A stretch of DNA of 60,113 nucleotides from Bacteroidales bacterium (GTDB taxonomy: Bacteria > Bacteroidota > Bacteroidia > Bacteroidales > F082). Positions 25,030-34,354 of this stretch are shown here, piece by piece; position 1 is the stretch's first letter, and each line of letters begins with the position of its first letter. The notes below the pieces were generated by a model that was not told the origin of the DNA, made no database searches, and saw only the letters and a list, made by a program, of their open reading frames with translations. The position numbers and the translations under genes are program-made. The DNA lies in assembly GCA_017549805.1 (NCBI GenBank), contig JAFYNJ010000025.1, forward strand, positions 1 to 60,113, read 5' to 3'.

Positions 25030-28000
25030 GTTACTAGATGTTCTTGGCCGTCATCGACTAAGTCGATGGTGGTAGGTTCGACAGTTTCCTTGCGTTCATA
25101 CTTGATGACGTAGGTGCTGCTGCCAAAGCGGTAGCGGACGGTGAAGCCGTTCCAGTCGGAGGGCACATGCGGCGTGATCGTAAGCTTGTCGCCTTCCTTG
25201 TGGAAGCCCAGGATGTTCTCGATACCCGTCTTGTAGGCCCATGAGGCCGATCCCGTGTACCATGTCCAACCGCCGCGGCCTGGATGCTGCGGATTGCTGT
25301 AGATATCGGCTGCGATGCAGTACGGCTCCACTTTGTATTTGAGCACATCGGCTAGCGACTGGGTGCGGTGGATCGGGTTGATGAGTGAGTAGAGGAAGTA
25401 AGCCATGTCCTTGCGGCCTTCCTTGACCTGGGCCATGATATACCACATGGCGCCGTGGGTGTATTGGCCTCCATTCTCGCGGACACCTTCAGGATACTGC
25501 ATGATGTAGCCGGGATCGTCGGCCGAGTTCTTGAAAGCGGGCGTGAGAAGCTGGATGATCTCGTGCTCGCGGTTGACGAGTCGTCCGTCAGTCTCGCGGA
25601 AGATGGAGTTCTTCTGCTCGGGTGTGGCGACATCTGTGAGGATACTCCAAGCCTGAGAGATCAAGTCGATTTGGCACTCGGTGTTGTTGCGTGAACCCAT
25701 CGGGTCGCCGTTGTCGAAGAAGGCGCGGAGGAACCAGAAGCCGTCCCAGGCCTTTTCTTGCAGCGCCTTGACCAGCTTGTTGCGGAATTGTGACAACTCC
25801 TCGCAATAGCTGAGGTCGGCATCGGGCATCTTTTGGGTGATTTCCTCCATCTTTGGCAGGAGATCGCACAGGAAGAAGGCCACCCAGACGCTCTCGCCCT
25901 TGCCTCCGACACCGACGCGGCTCATGCCGTCGTTCCAGTCGCCACAGCCCATCAATGGGAGACCATGCGCACCTATTCTGCTCATGGACCTGTTGATGGA
26001 ACGGCGCAGGTGTTCAAACAAGGAGGCTTTGTTCTCGGAAGTCGTGTAATGGACGCAACGCTCTGCATCGCCTGCAGCGAGCTGTTCGGCTTGGCAGAAA
26101 GGCACCTCTTCCGTGAGGATACTGAGGTCGCCCGTGATGCTGATATATTGGTAAGTCACATAGACGAGCCACAGATAGTCGTCGCTGAAGGTGGTGCGGG
26201 CACCGAGTTTCATGCTCTCATGCCACCAATGCAGCACGTCGCCTTCGGCGAACTGGTGTGCTGCATGGTCGAGGATCTGACGGCGTGCGTAGCCCGGATC
26301 GCTGTAGAGGCAGCTCATCACGTCTTGCAGCTGGTCGCGGAAGCCAGTGGCGCCGCCGACCTGGTAGAAGCCGGCGCGGGCAAAGAGACGGGAGGCATAG
26401 ACTTGATAGAGATACCAGCGGTTCAGCATGTAGTTGAACGACTTGTCGGGTGTCTCCACCTGGATCGTGCTGAGCTTGTCGTCCCAGAAACGTACCACCT
26501 TGTCGAATTCAGCGTCAATCATCGCTTTGGTATAGTGGCTCGATTGGCGTTTGCCATCTTCTGGCACTGCGATGATGAAGGCGATGGCGCTTTCGCCGTT
26601 GGCCGGTACTTTCACCGTCATGCCAAGACGTTTGCGGTTCGGGTATTTCAGCGAATAGTCGAAGCCCTTGCCGTCCATGGCATCGCTGACCGCCGTGAGT
26701 TGCACCCATGTGTCGCGGTACAGGTCGTGATAGACGTTGCGGACGAAGATGCTGTTGGAGGCCTCATCCCATTCGGAGTAGAGGTAACGGGCCGTCTTCT
26801 CTTCGTTGTTGCCCAACACGAGCTTATAGACCATGTCGAGTTGCACATCGAGTTCTTCCTTGGTCTTGTTCTCAAGGATGATCTGGTAGTATTTCTCAAG
26901 GCGTTCGGTGGCGACAAACACACGGACTTTGACATTGAGTTCGTCATACTGTGCATCGAAGGCGGAGAAACCTTGACCGTGGCGTGCCGTGGCGGGAACA
27001 AACTGTTTCTTGTTGATGAGCAGCATCTCAGAGGCGTTGTCGCGGACGATGTCGTTGCTCCAGCTTGTGAGCTTGAACTGCTGGGCGTTGTGGGCAAAGG
27101 TAAAGCCTGCCATGGTAGAGCTGACGATGCATCCAAAGCGTGGGTTGGCGATGACGTTGATCCACGGCATTGGAGTGTTGGTGTTGGTCACCACATAGTC
27201 GCGTCCCTCATTGTCGAAACCTCCATATTGGTTGTAGAAGTCGAGCGAGCTCCATACATGGAACTGGGCGCTGGGCTTCATCACAGGGTATTCCACCTTA
27301 TCCTGATACTTCTGGTTGACGGTCTCCAGCCGTTGCAGCTGCTGCTCGATGCGTTCGTGGTTGTTGAAGTCGATGCGTGCCACGGTGCGGAGCAAGATGC
27401 GCTCTTCCTCGCTGATTTCGTTGCCGTTGAGGATGAACACTTTGCCGGTTTGCTCATGTGAGACCCAGAGATGCTCCGTATTGGCCATGTTGCGGATAAA
27501 ATGGGTGAGGCCGTCGTGGTCGTTGCCAGGCACGTCGTTGATAAAGACGAGATCGAGCACCATGCCGTGCACCTTGTAGTATTCGAAAGCGCGCAGCATC
27601 TCCTTGGCGAATCCCGACTTGTTGATGTCGTCGATTTCCATCAAGACGATAGCATGGTCGCCGCTGATGCCGAAACGCCACAGGCCGTTCTGCGAGAGGG
27701 TGTTCTTGGCCAACAGCTCCTGACGCTGGTCGCCGAAGGTGGCCGTCTGGAGGATGTATTTCGAGATGCTGTTGTAGAGGCGCATCTGCGAGCCTTTCAA
27801 CAAGGACATGCCGGTGCGCATGTTGTTGAACACGGAGGATTTCTTGAAGGCGTCTTCGATATCCACCGAGTTGCGGTATTGCTCCGCCAGTTGGAAGAGC
27901 TGTTCCTTGGCTTTGGCAAATCCTGTGATGATGAAAGCCGAGACGGCTTTGCCTGCCGGGATATGGATACGGCGCCGCATGCTCATGATCGGGTCGAGGG

Positions 28001-31000
28001 TGGTGCCAACGGTGTTGCTCAAGGTTCGATGGTTGTCGATGACGTGGGCATGGCGAATGCTGCCTCCACGGCCAAGGAACTTGATTCTCGACGTCTCATA
28101 TTCCACCAAGTTGGAGTTGACGATATTGAAATTGGATGTTTCGTTAGAGAACTCTGGTTGGTCCACAAAGAGTTTGTGGAGTACATAATAGTAAACGTCC
28201 TGTTTGTCTTGCGACGGCTTGCTGAAGATCAAGGCCTCGTGCTCGTTGTCGTATTCGCTGAGGATCTTCATGCCGTTGAACACACGGTGTCCGGCATCCA
28301 CTTCGCGCGGTGCCATGACAACTTCACCGTAGCTGGTGATTTCAAGATCGACATCCACATCGCTGGTGTTGGTGAAAGTGAAGCGGCGGATCTCGGCGAA
28401 ATAATCTTTGACGACGGTGACTTCGGTTTTGGTCTCGATCTCGTCATCCACACGCATGAAGCTTACCTTGTCGGAAGCGAAGCTGACACGGTATTGCGAC
28501 GGCATCACGTCGAGCGGGGAGTAGGTGTTGCACCAAAGCTTGTCGTTGCGCAGATTCCTTATATAGAGATAGGTGCCGTGATGGTCGGCAGTGATCTTTC
28601 TGTAACGGTTGATGAGGATATTGCGGTAGCGTGAGAAACCTGAACCGCGGTCGTTGAGCAGCACGGTGTAGAGGCCGTTGCTGACGACACCGATCTCCGG
28701 CACGTTGGCAATGCCGTCATAGTCGCGTGCGTCGCTCTCGGTTTGCACCTTGGAGTATTGGTAACGCTTGTATTGTGTGACTTTCAAATCGATATAAGGC
28801 TGAACCTGTGCCTTTTCTTTCAGCAAGGTCTCCATGGACTTGAAGACGGGCTCCTGCATGAAGAAGCGTTGTAGGCAATGGTCGCCGAGATAGTTGGCGA
28901 GGGAGGCCAGAATCATGCCCTGATGGTGTGCGTAGTGGGCGTACACCGGCACGTGGTCGTCTTCGTCGTAGCTCTCATAGAAGCCCATGTCGTCATACAT
29001 ATTAAGCTTCTTGAACCGCTGTAGGTTGTCATACACCGCCTTGTCGTTGACGCTGATGGATAGCAGGGAACTGTATGGCGAGATGACGATACGGTCGGGC
29101 GTGGTGTTCTGGAACTTGAGGTATGGCACGCCAAAAGCATGATACTTGTAGTTCTGGGCATCATCCAGCTCGTTATATGCCGTCTCTGAAATACCCCAAG
29201 GCAATTCTTGCTTCTTGCTTCTTCCTTCTAAATTCTTAATAAACGCCTTCTGCGCTCTCACTGCGAAACTGTACGTCTCGTCCATGAGGGTGTGCTTGTA
29301 GGTGGGCAGGAAGATGAGCGGCATGAAGTATTCGAAGAGGGTGCCGTACCACGATGCCACGCCCTTGTAGCCCTTGTACTGGACAAGGGTCTTGTCGAGG
29401 CAGAACCAATGCTTGTAAGGCGCATCGCCTTGGGAGATGGTGAGGAAGCTGGTAAGACGGGCCTCCGATGCAAAGTTGTTGTAATGGTAGGGCAGTAGGG
29501 CATGTGCGCCATAGTCGTAGCCGATGCTGAACACATCCAATTCGGGATTATACAGTTTTGAGAAATCCGTCTCCTCAATCAGCTTATTAACCCTCTCAAG
29601 CAACTTTCCGTTTTCCGTTTTTCGTTCTCCGCTTAAAAATCCCTTCAGCGTATAAAGGCACGCCACGAAGTTGCCGCTATCACAGGTGGAGATGAAGAAA
29701 TTCGGCAGCGCTTGAAGTGTGTTGACATGGTACCAGTTGAACAGGTGTCCGTTCCATTTTTCCAACTTCTCAATGGTGTCGATGACATGGCCGAGTCGAT
29801 CCACGGCTTCTTCTTTGGTGATGAAGCCAAGCTCTGAGGCGGAAATGATGGACGTTATGGAGTAACCGATGTTGGTCGGCGAAGTCTTGTAGTCGGCCTT
29901 CTTCTCTCGGTTGAGCTGATAGTTGTCGGGAATCAGGTAATGGGTCTCTTCAGTGATTTGGCTGTCGAAGAAATGCCAAGTGTCTTTGGCCAGTTTCTTG
30001 ATTTCCTCTGTCTCGTTGGCAGTAAGGTTCTTCTTGTCTTGAGGGAATTTCTTGCCGAGCCAGAACATGAGGAAGGGGGCTCCGCACCAGGCCACCACAC
30101 AGAAGATCAAGGCGATCAGTCCGAGGACGCTGCCGGGGCCGAGGATATAGAGCACAATCAGGATGGCAGAGGCGACATAGTTGAACCAGAATTTGCCGAG
30201 ATAGTCGCCGAGGGTGCCTTTGGTGCTCTTGGCGGCTTCGTCGCTGGTGATCCAGTTGAGGAGGTTCTTATGGCTGAACCATAGGCGGTAGCAGGCGCGC
30301 ACCAAGGCGTCGGTGTACATCCAGGCTTCTTTGGGAAGCAACGCGAACTGCACGAAGGAACGGTAGATGATCACCCGGAAACCACGCATCAAGGTGGCGT
30401 AGTAGTGATATCGTTTGCCGAAGCTGGGCAGTTTGGTGATTTGTCCTAAGATGAAGAACACGATAGGGCTGGCCACAGCGATCAGCGCCACGAGCACATA
30501 CCAGAAGGGGGAGATAGTGAGGAGTGAGGAGTTGGGAGTTGGGAGTTGGATGGCGAAGCCGAAAAGGATGACCACCATCAAAGCCAAGCTCAAAACGGAG
30601 CGGCGCAGGTTGTCGAAGATCTTCCAACGGCCGATGGTGTTGACTTGATTCTTGACTTTTTCGCCTTTCTCGTTGCGCACCTTGTTGCGCAGCCATCCGA
30701 TGATCTGCCAGTCGCCGCGGGTCCAGCGGTGGTGGCGCTTGGCATCGTCGATGTAGTTGGACGGGTTGTCGTCGAAGAGTTCAAGGTCGTTGATCAATCC
30801 GCAGCGGATATGGCATCCCTCGATGAGGTCGTGACTGAGGATGAGGTTTTCGGGGAAGGTGCCTTTCAAGACCTTTTGGAAGACCTTCAGGTCATAGATG
30901 CCCTTGCCGCAGAAACTGCCTTCGTTGAAGATGTCCTGATACAGTTCAAAGGAGGCGGTGGTATAGACGTCGAGACCACCCAAGCCGGCGAAGAGTTGGG

Positions 31001-32681
31001 CATAGCGGCTCTTGTTGGTGACTTCCACATCCACGTTGACACGAGGCTGCATGATGCCATATCCGGCGTTGACGCGTTTGCCGTCGGGCGATAGCTGGGC
31101 GCGGTTCAGAGGGTGTGCCATGGCACCGATGAGTTTCTGTGCGGAATAAAGCACCAACTCCGTATCGGTGTCCAGGGTGATGATGAACTGGATTTCCGGC
31201 ACGGCCAACTGCTGCCATGCACTGATGGTCTCGCAGCGGAAGCGTTTCTGTTTTTCGGCTTCGGTAGTGTTGCCTAACACGAGGTCGTTGAAGTGCAGGA
31301 TGGCACCGCGTTTGCGCTCATGTCCCAGCCAGCAGTTTTCACCGTCGCTCCAAGCACGTTTTCTATAAACGAAGTTGAAGATGGGAGCGCCGTATTTCTC
31401 GTTGAGTTCCTTGACTTTGGCAAGACCTGCCTCTACCACTTCATTGTCCCAAGGCATGTCTTCGTTGGGACCGGCTGCGGCGTCACCGATAAGGGTATAG
31501 TATAGGTTTTGTGGACGGCTTTCCAAGCGTTGTCCCTCGCTGGCGCGGTTGATGTTGGAGAGGTAATAGACTTCCAGCTGTTCCAGTAACTCCACGGTTC
31601 TTGCCTTGTTCTTCAAAATGGTCGGCATGATGACCATGGTGGCGTATTCCTTGGGAATCAAGCCGTCCTTGAACTTAATCTTGAAGGTGTTGACGGGTTT
31701 GTGGATCTTATAAAGCAGCTGGTTGAACAGGTCGATGATGATCTGGCTCATGGGCACCCACATCAAGATGGTGAGGATGATGGTGAGCCAAATGTCACGC
31801 GTGGAGCCGAGTCCGAAGGCCCAACAGGCAAAGCCGAATGCCAAGCCAAGCGATGCCAGCACCACAATCCAAACATACCAATGGGCACGGGCGTTCCATT
31901 TTTTGGGTGGAAACAGCTGCCATCCCACATGTTCGCCTTTCTCGTCGGCCTTGGCCACCAGTTCCTTCACTAACTCATATTCCGTCTTCCGTTTTCCGTC
32001 TTCCGTCTTCCGCTTTGCCAGTCGTGTAATCTTGGCCCGGTAGTCGTCCTTGGTGCGGTCATACATCTGGTCGTACATGTCTGCCTTCTCTTCCTTGAGC
32101 ATCTTCTCAGAATAGCTCACACTGTCGATGAGTTCCGATACCGGCAGTTTGGTCATCTTCTTCAAGGTGTTGAAGAGATTCATCATCATCAGGTTTTGAC
32201 GAGCGGCCAAGTCCAGTTTCTCCATATCGGCCTGGGCACGGTCGGTGGGAGAGTAGTGGTAGGCATTATCAGCCTTCAGCTGTCGGCACAGCGTTGCCAG
32301 GTCGTTCAACAGGGTGCACTTCATCAAAGGGAGCAGCGCGCAAACCTCAGGATAGGAAAGGTAGTCTTTTTGTTCGTCCTGCACCTGAAGCAAGTGGTTG
32401 AACAGCATGGTCTTGTCAAACTGATAATGGCAGCGGATCAGGAAATCATGAAGTAATTGCTCAAGATACTTCATGCGGGGACCTTCCAATCTCTTGAAAT
32501 CCTTGCTTTGAAGGTCGATCTTCAGCACTTTTTCCTGTTCGCTGATCATGTAATAATTGTCAAGAACCCATTCGTTGGTGCTGCCCACGAGGCGTTGCGA
32601 CTTGGTTTCTTCAACAAGTAGGAGATAGTAATCAGTAATGGTCTTTATGCTTTCCTTGAAAGTCTTGTAGGTGCTTTTCAT
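25023..32681 (-). CDS. Cyclic beta-1,2-glucan synthase-like protein (NdvB/ChvB type)
   Basis: A 2552-residue inner-membrane protein with the NdvB/Cgs layout. An N-terminal helical region is followed by TM helices (about 267-318). A glycosyltransferase core has TLDTDTEL near 504 and RHHRWTRGDWQ further on, and more TM helices lie around 700-750 and 850-910. A glycoamylase-like domain has GISETAYNE (about 1165) and MYDDMGFYESYDEDD. A GH94 phosphorylase-like C-terminal half has GISGDHAIVLMEI, GGATGFRDQLQDVMS, GCGDWNDGMSRVG near 2250 and GRGGWTWYTGSASW. Such enzymes make and trim cyclic beta-1,2-glucans. Four heptamer arrays are read in frame as linkers. Its ATG overlaps the radical SAM stop codon (ATGA). 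Confidence 0.85.
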   Translation of the reverse strand: MKSTYKTFKESIKTITDYYLLLVEETKSQRLVGSTNEWVLDNYYMISEQEKVLKIDLQSKDFKRLEGPRMKYLEQLLHDFLIRCHYQFDKTMLFNHLLQVQDEQKDYLSYPEVCALLPLMKCTLLNDLATLCRQLKADNAYHYSPTDRAQADMEKLDLAARQNLMMMNLFNTLKKMTKLPVSELIDSVSYSEKMLKEEKADMYDQMYDRTKDDYRAKITRLAKRKTEDGKRKTEYELVKELVAKADEKGEHVGWQLFPPKKWNARAHWYVWIVVLASLGLAFGFACWAFGLGSTRDIWLTIILTILMWVPMSQIIIDLFNQLLYKIHKPVNTFKIKFKDGLIPKEYATMVIMPTILKNKARTVELLEQLEVYYLSNINRASEGQRLESRPQNLYYTLIGDAAAGPNEDMPWDNEVVEAGLAKVKELNEKYGAPIFNFVYRKRAWSDGENCWLGHERKRGAILHFNDLVLGNTTEAEKQKRFRCETISAWQQLAVPEIQFIITLDTDTELVLYSAQKLIGAMAHPLNRAQLSPDGKRVNAGYGIMQPRVNVDVEVTNKSRYAQLFAGLGGLDVYTTASFELYQDIFNEGSFCGKGIYDLKVFQKVLKGTFPENLILSHDLIEGCHIRCGLINDLELFDDNPSNYIDDAKRHHRWTRGDWQIIGWLRNKVRNEKGEKVKNQVNTIGRWKIFDNLRRSVLSLALMVVILFGFAIQLPTPNSSLLTISPFWYVLVALIAVASPIVFFILGQITKLPSFGKRYHYYATLMRGFRVIIYRSFVQFALLPKEAWMYTDALVRACYRLWFSHKNLLNWITSDEAAKSTKGTLGDYLGKFWFNYVASAILIVLYILGPGSVLGLIALIFCVVAWCGAPFLMFWLGKKFPQDKKNLTANETEEIKKLAKDTWHFFDSQITEETHYLIPDNYQLNREKKADYKTSPTNIGYSITSIISASELGFITKEEAVDRLGHVIDTIEKLEKWNGHLFNWYHVNTLQALPNFFISTCDSGNFVACLYTLKGFLSGERKTENGKLLERVNKLIEETDFSKLYNPELDVFSIGYDYGAHALLPYHYNNFASEARLTSFLTISQGDAPYKHWFCLDKTLVQYKGYKGVASWYGTLFEYFMPLIFLPTYKHTLMDETYSFAVRAQKAFIKNLEGRSKKQELPWGISETAYNELDDAQNYKYHAFGVPYLKFQNTTPDRIVISPYSSLLSISVNDKAVYDNLQRFKKLNMYDDMGFYESYDEDDHVPVYAHYAHHQGMILASLANYLGDHCLQRFFMQEPVFKSMETLLKEKAQVQPYIDLKVTQYKRYQYSKVQTESDARDYDGIANVPEIGVVSNGLYTVLLNDRGSGFSRYRNILINRYRKITADHHGTYLYIRNLRNDKLWCNTYSPLDVMPSQYRVSFASDKVSFMRVDDEIETKTEVTVVKDYFAEIRRFTFTNTSDVDVDLEITSYGEVVMAPREVDAGHRVFNGMKILSEYDNEHEALIFSKPSQDKQDVYYYVLHKLFVDQPEFSNETSNFNIVNSNLVEYETSRIKFLGRGGSIRHAHVIDNHRTLSNTVGTTLDPIMSMRRRIHIPAGKAVSAFIITGFAKAKEQLFQLAEQYRNSVDIEDAFKKSSVFNNMRTGMSLLKGSQMRLYNSISKYILQTATFGDQRQELLAKNTLSQNGLWRFGISGDHAIVLMEIDDINKSGFAKEMLRAFEYYKVHGMVLDLVFINDVPGNDHDGLTHFIRNMANTEHLWVSHEQTGKVFILNGNEISEEERILLRTVARIDFNNHERIEQQLQRLETVNQKYQDKVEYPVMKPSAQFHVWSSLDFYNQYGGFDNEGRDYVVTNTNTPMPWINVIANPRFGCIVSSTMAGFTFAHNAQQFKLTSWSNDIVRDNASEMLLINKKQFVPATARHGQGFSAFDAQYDELNVKVRVFVATERLEKYYQIILENKTKEELDVQLDMVYKLVLGNNEEKTARYLYSEWDEASNSIFVRNVYHDLYRDTWVQLTAVSDAMDGKGFDYSLKYPNRKRLGMTVKVPANGESAIAFIIAVPEDGKRQSSHYTKAMIDAEFDKVVRFWDDKLSTIQVETPDKSFNYMLNRWYLYQVYASRLFARAGFYQVGGATGFRDQLQDVMSCLYSDPGYARRQILDHAAHQFAEGDVLHWWHESMKLGARTTFSDDYLWLVYVTYQYISITGDLSILTEEVPFCQAEQLAAGDAERCVHYTTSENKASLFEHLRRSINRSMSRIGAHGLPLMGCGDWNDGMSRVGVGGKGESVWVAFFLCDLLPKMEEITQKMPDADLSYCEELSQFRNKLVKALQEKAWDGFWFLRAFFDNGDPMGSRNNTECQIDLISQAWSILTDVATPEQKNSIFRETDGRLVNREHEIIQLLTPAFKNSADDPGYIMQYPEGVRENGGQYTHGAMWYIMAQVKEGRKDMAYFLYSLINPIHRTQSLADVLKYKVEPYCIAADIYSNPQHPGRGGWTWYTGSASWAYKTGIENILGFHKEGDKLTITPHVPSDWNGFTVRYRFGSSTYVIKYERKETVEPTTIDLVDDGQEHLVTL
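29204..29238. repeat. TTCTTGC-type heptamer array in the glucan-synthase gene
   Basis: Five units (TTCTTGC, TTCTTGC, TTCTTCC, TTCTAAA, TTCTTAA), in frame on the minus strand near residue 1152, encoding a basic stretch around EGRSKKQE just before the glycoamylase motif. Confidence 0.65.
29605..29632. repeat. TTTCCGT heptamer array in the glucan-synthase gene
   Basis: Four units (TTTCCGT twice, TTTTCGT, TCTCCGC) encode SGERKTENGKLL near residue 1020 on the minus strand. The ERKTENGK peptide is also produced by the array at the end of the 49149 gene. Confidence 0.75.
30516..30550. repeat. AGTTGGG/AGTGAGG heptamer array in the glucan-synthase gene
   Basis: Two AGTGAGG units, two AGTTGGG units and AGTTGGA. 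On the coding strand they read LPTPNSSLLTIS, forming the turn between two transmembrane helices near residue 716. Confidence 0.8.
31980..32014. repeat. TTCCGTC heptamer array in the glucan-synthase gene
   Basis: Five units (TTCCGTC, TTCCGTT, TTCCGTC, TTCCGTC, TTCCGCT) encode the hydrophilic KRKTEDGKRKTEYE linker near residue 228, just before the first transmembrane helix. Confidence 0.85.
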
Positions 32682-33760
32682 AGGGCGGTATTTTGTATCA
32701 TGTTATATTGGCAGACTTGCAGCTTGCCGTCGCCGTCGCGTAAGTGGAATCCGTTGCCTTGGCAATAGCGCCACATCTTACAGTGCGTGCATTGGTCGGT
32801 CTTCATCCACTTGCGGTTGCGGTAAACCTGGAACTGGTTGGTCCAGACGTCCCAGAAACTGTCTTGGTAGATGTTACCTTGGTGGTAGTCGCTGCGGATG
32901 CTTAGGCATCCTGAGATGGAGCCGTCCGCCAGCACGGAGGCCACATTGATGCCGGCACTGCAGGAATAGTAGTGGTTGCGAACCTCGCCTTCGTATTTCC
33001 CGAGGAAGCCGTCACAGCCATAGTCAGCACGGATGCGTCCTTCCAGGCGTGTTTTCTTGATGAACTCCATCATCTCGACGAATTGGCTGTTGGAGAGCTT
33101 CAGGTCGGGGTCGTTGGCGGCACGGCCGAAGGGGAAGACCGTAAACAGACGCCAGCGTTTGATGCCCAGCGAGATCATATAGTCGCGGAACTTGGGCAGG
33201 TATTGTATGGTGCGTTGGTTGACGCAGGTGATGACATCCCAGGTGAGGGAAGGGTGCTGCTTCAGGGCTTCCACGGCAACCAGCACATTCTTGTAGCTGT
33301 TGGGGTTGCCGCGCATCCAGTTGTGGTCGTCCTCGAAGCCGTCGAAGCTGACCGCGATGGATTTCAGACCGGCGTCCACATATTCATTGAGCGTTTCGGG
33401 AGTGAGCAGCATGCCGTTGCTTACCATGCCCCACACGAAGCCGCGTTGGGTGATCTCGCGCCCGCATTCGGCCAAGTCGTGCCGCACGGTAGGCTCACCA
33501 CCTGTGGTGATGACCATCACTTTCGAGGGGTCTTCGTGTTCCTTGATTTCGTCCAATACCTTGGCGAAGTCGGCAAAGGGCATGTCGTCCTTTTCTGACA
33601 GCATGCGGCAATCGCTGCCGCAATGGCGGCAGTTGAGGTTGCAACGCAGGGTGCATTCCCAAAACAGCTGGTGCAGTTCATGCTCGTCGATGCGCTTCTG
33701 CAGCACGGCGTGGTTGAGTTCCAGCATCAGCTTTTTGTAAAAGCCTAGCCGATCACTCAT
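32678..33760 (-). CDS. Radical SAM/SPASM enzyme paired with a lipoprotein
   Basis: A 360-residue radical SAM protein. The AdoMet cluster motif is CNLNCRHC (CxxxCxxC) within ECTLRCNLNCRHCGSDCR, followed by TTGGEPTVRHD. The C-terminal SPASM region supplies auxiliary-cluster cysteines: YSCSAGINVASV, GCLSI, CTHCKMWRYCQG and LQVCQYN. It closely resembles the Bacteroidetes radical SAM enzymes that occur with a small lipoprotein (the rSAM/lipoprotein system). The start is placed at 33760 because its ATG overlaps the lipoprotein stop by 8 nt; upstream in-frame residues duplicate lipoprotein coding DNA. It presumably modifies that lipoprotein before export (inference). Confidence 0.88.
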   Translation of the reverse strand: MSDRLGFYKKLMLELNHAVLQKRIDEHELHQLFWECTLRCNLNCRHCGSDCRMLSEKDDMPFADFAKVLDEIKEHEDPSKVMVITTGGEPTVRHDLAECGREITQRGFVWGMVSNGMLLTPETLNEYVDAGLKSIAVSFDGFEDDHNWMRGNPNSYKNVLVAVEALKQHPSLTWDVITCVNQRTIQYLPKFRDYMISLGIKRWRLFTVFPFGRAANDPDLKLSNSQFVEMMEFIKKTRLEGRIRADYGCDGFLGKYEGEVRNHYYSCSAGINVASVLADGSISGCLSIRSDYHQGNIYQDSFWDVWTNQFQVYRNRKWMKTDQCTHCKMWRYCQGNGFHLRDGDGKLQVCQYNMIQNTAL

Positions 33761-34337
33761 TTTCGAGGGCTTTGAGCTGTTCAATAAGGTCGGCAGCTTC
33801 TTTCCTGATGCGCTCGGTCTCTTGGCCGTATTTCTTGATGATCTCGGGTGAGCCGTACACACAGGCGCCTTCACGTTTTCTCAGAATCGTGTTGAGGGAG
33901 TCGATCCGTTGCTCCAAATCTCGCCTCTCCTGGTCCTTCTTGAATTGCAGATAGCCGGGGTCGTTGACCGGTGGGCCATAGACGCAAGGAGGTATGTTGG
34001 CTCGAATGACTTGTTTCAGGGAGTCGATTTCCCGGTTGATTTTTCCCATCTCGTTGTTGTTGTCGAGAGTGGCTTGCTTGTCGCCAAGGAGGTTGTTGAT
34101 CTCGTCCAAACGTGAGCGGAATGCCAGCTCGTCTTGCTTGGCGGCCATCACCTTTTCGGCGTCACTGTAAACAATGGCATCCTGTTTTACCTGTTCAATC
34201 TGGTCAAGGATGACAGCGCGCTCTTGTTTCAATTGTTTCTTTTCCGCTCTTGAGAGCTTGTTCTGGCAGGAGCAGGCAACCAGGAATGCCAATCCTGAAA
34301 GGAGGCTGATCCAAACGGTTCTGACGACTTTTTTCAT
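33753..34337 (-). CDS. Coiled-coil lipoprotein with two CVYG motifs (rSAM partner)
   Basis: A 194-residue predicted lipoprotein. The signal peptide VRTVWISLLSGLAFLVACSC has overlapping lipobox cysteines. The mature part is almost all charged heptad-like helix (coiled coil). It is broken by two matching motifs, PPCVYGPPVNDPGY (about residues 115-128) and GACVYGSPEI (about 156-165), each at a junction between helices. The pair with the SPASM enzyme 3' to it, overlapping by 8 nt, makes the CVYG(P/S)P sites the best candidates for radical SAM modification. Duplication of the motif within a coiled coil is notable. Final location would be the envelope. Confidence 0.75.
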   Translation of the reverse strand: MKKVVRTVWISLLSGLAFLVACSCQNKLSRAEKKQLKQERAVILDQIEQVKQDAIVYSDAEKVMAAKQDELAFRSRLDEINNLLGDKQATLDNNNEMGKINREIDSLKQVIRANIPPCVYGPPVNDPGYLQFKKDQERRDLEQRIDSLNTILRKREGACVYGSPEIIKKYGQETERIRKEAADLIEQLKALENE

Positions 34338-34354
34338 GGTATGTTGTTTTTATG

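Noticed and set aside
25833-27461. 542-codon open frame on the plus strand
   Set aside because: It lies opposite the glucan-synthase gene in high-GC sequence; the minus-strand protein has clear motifs over the same bases, while this one has no recognisable domain or start context.
33761-33874. 38-residue N-terminal extension of the radical SAM enzyme
   Set aside because: It overlaps lipoprotein coding DNA in another frame and is Ser/Pro/Lys-rich without conservation signs; ATG 33760 overlaps the lipoprotein stop as expected for coupling.
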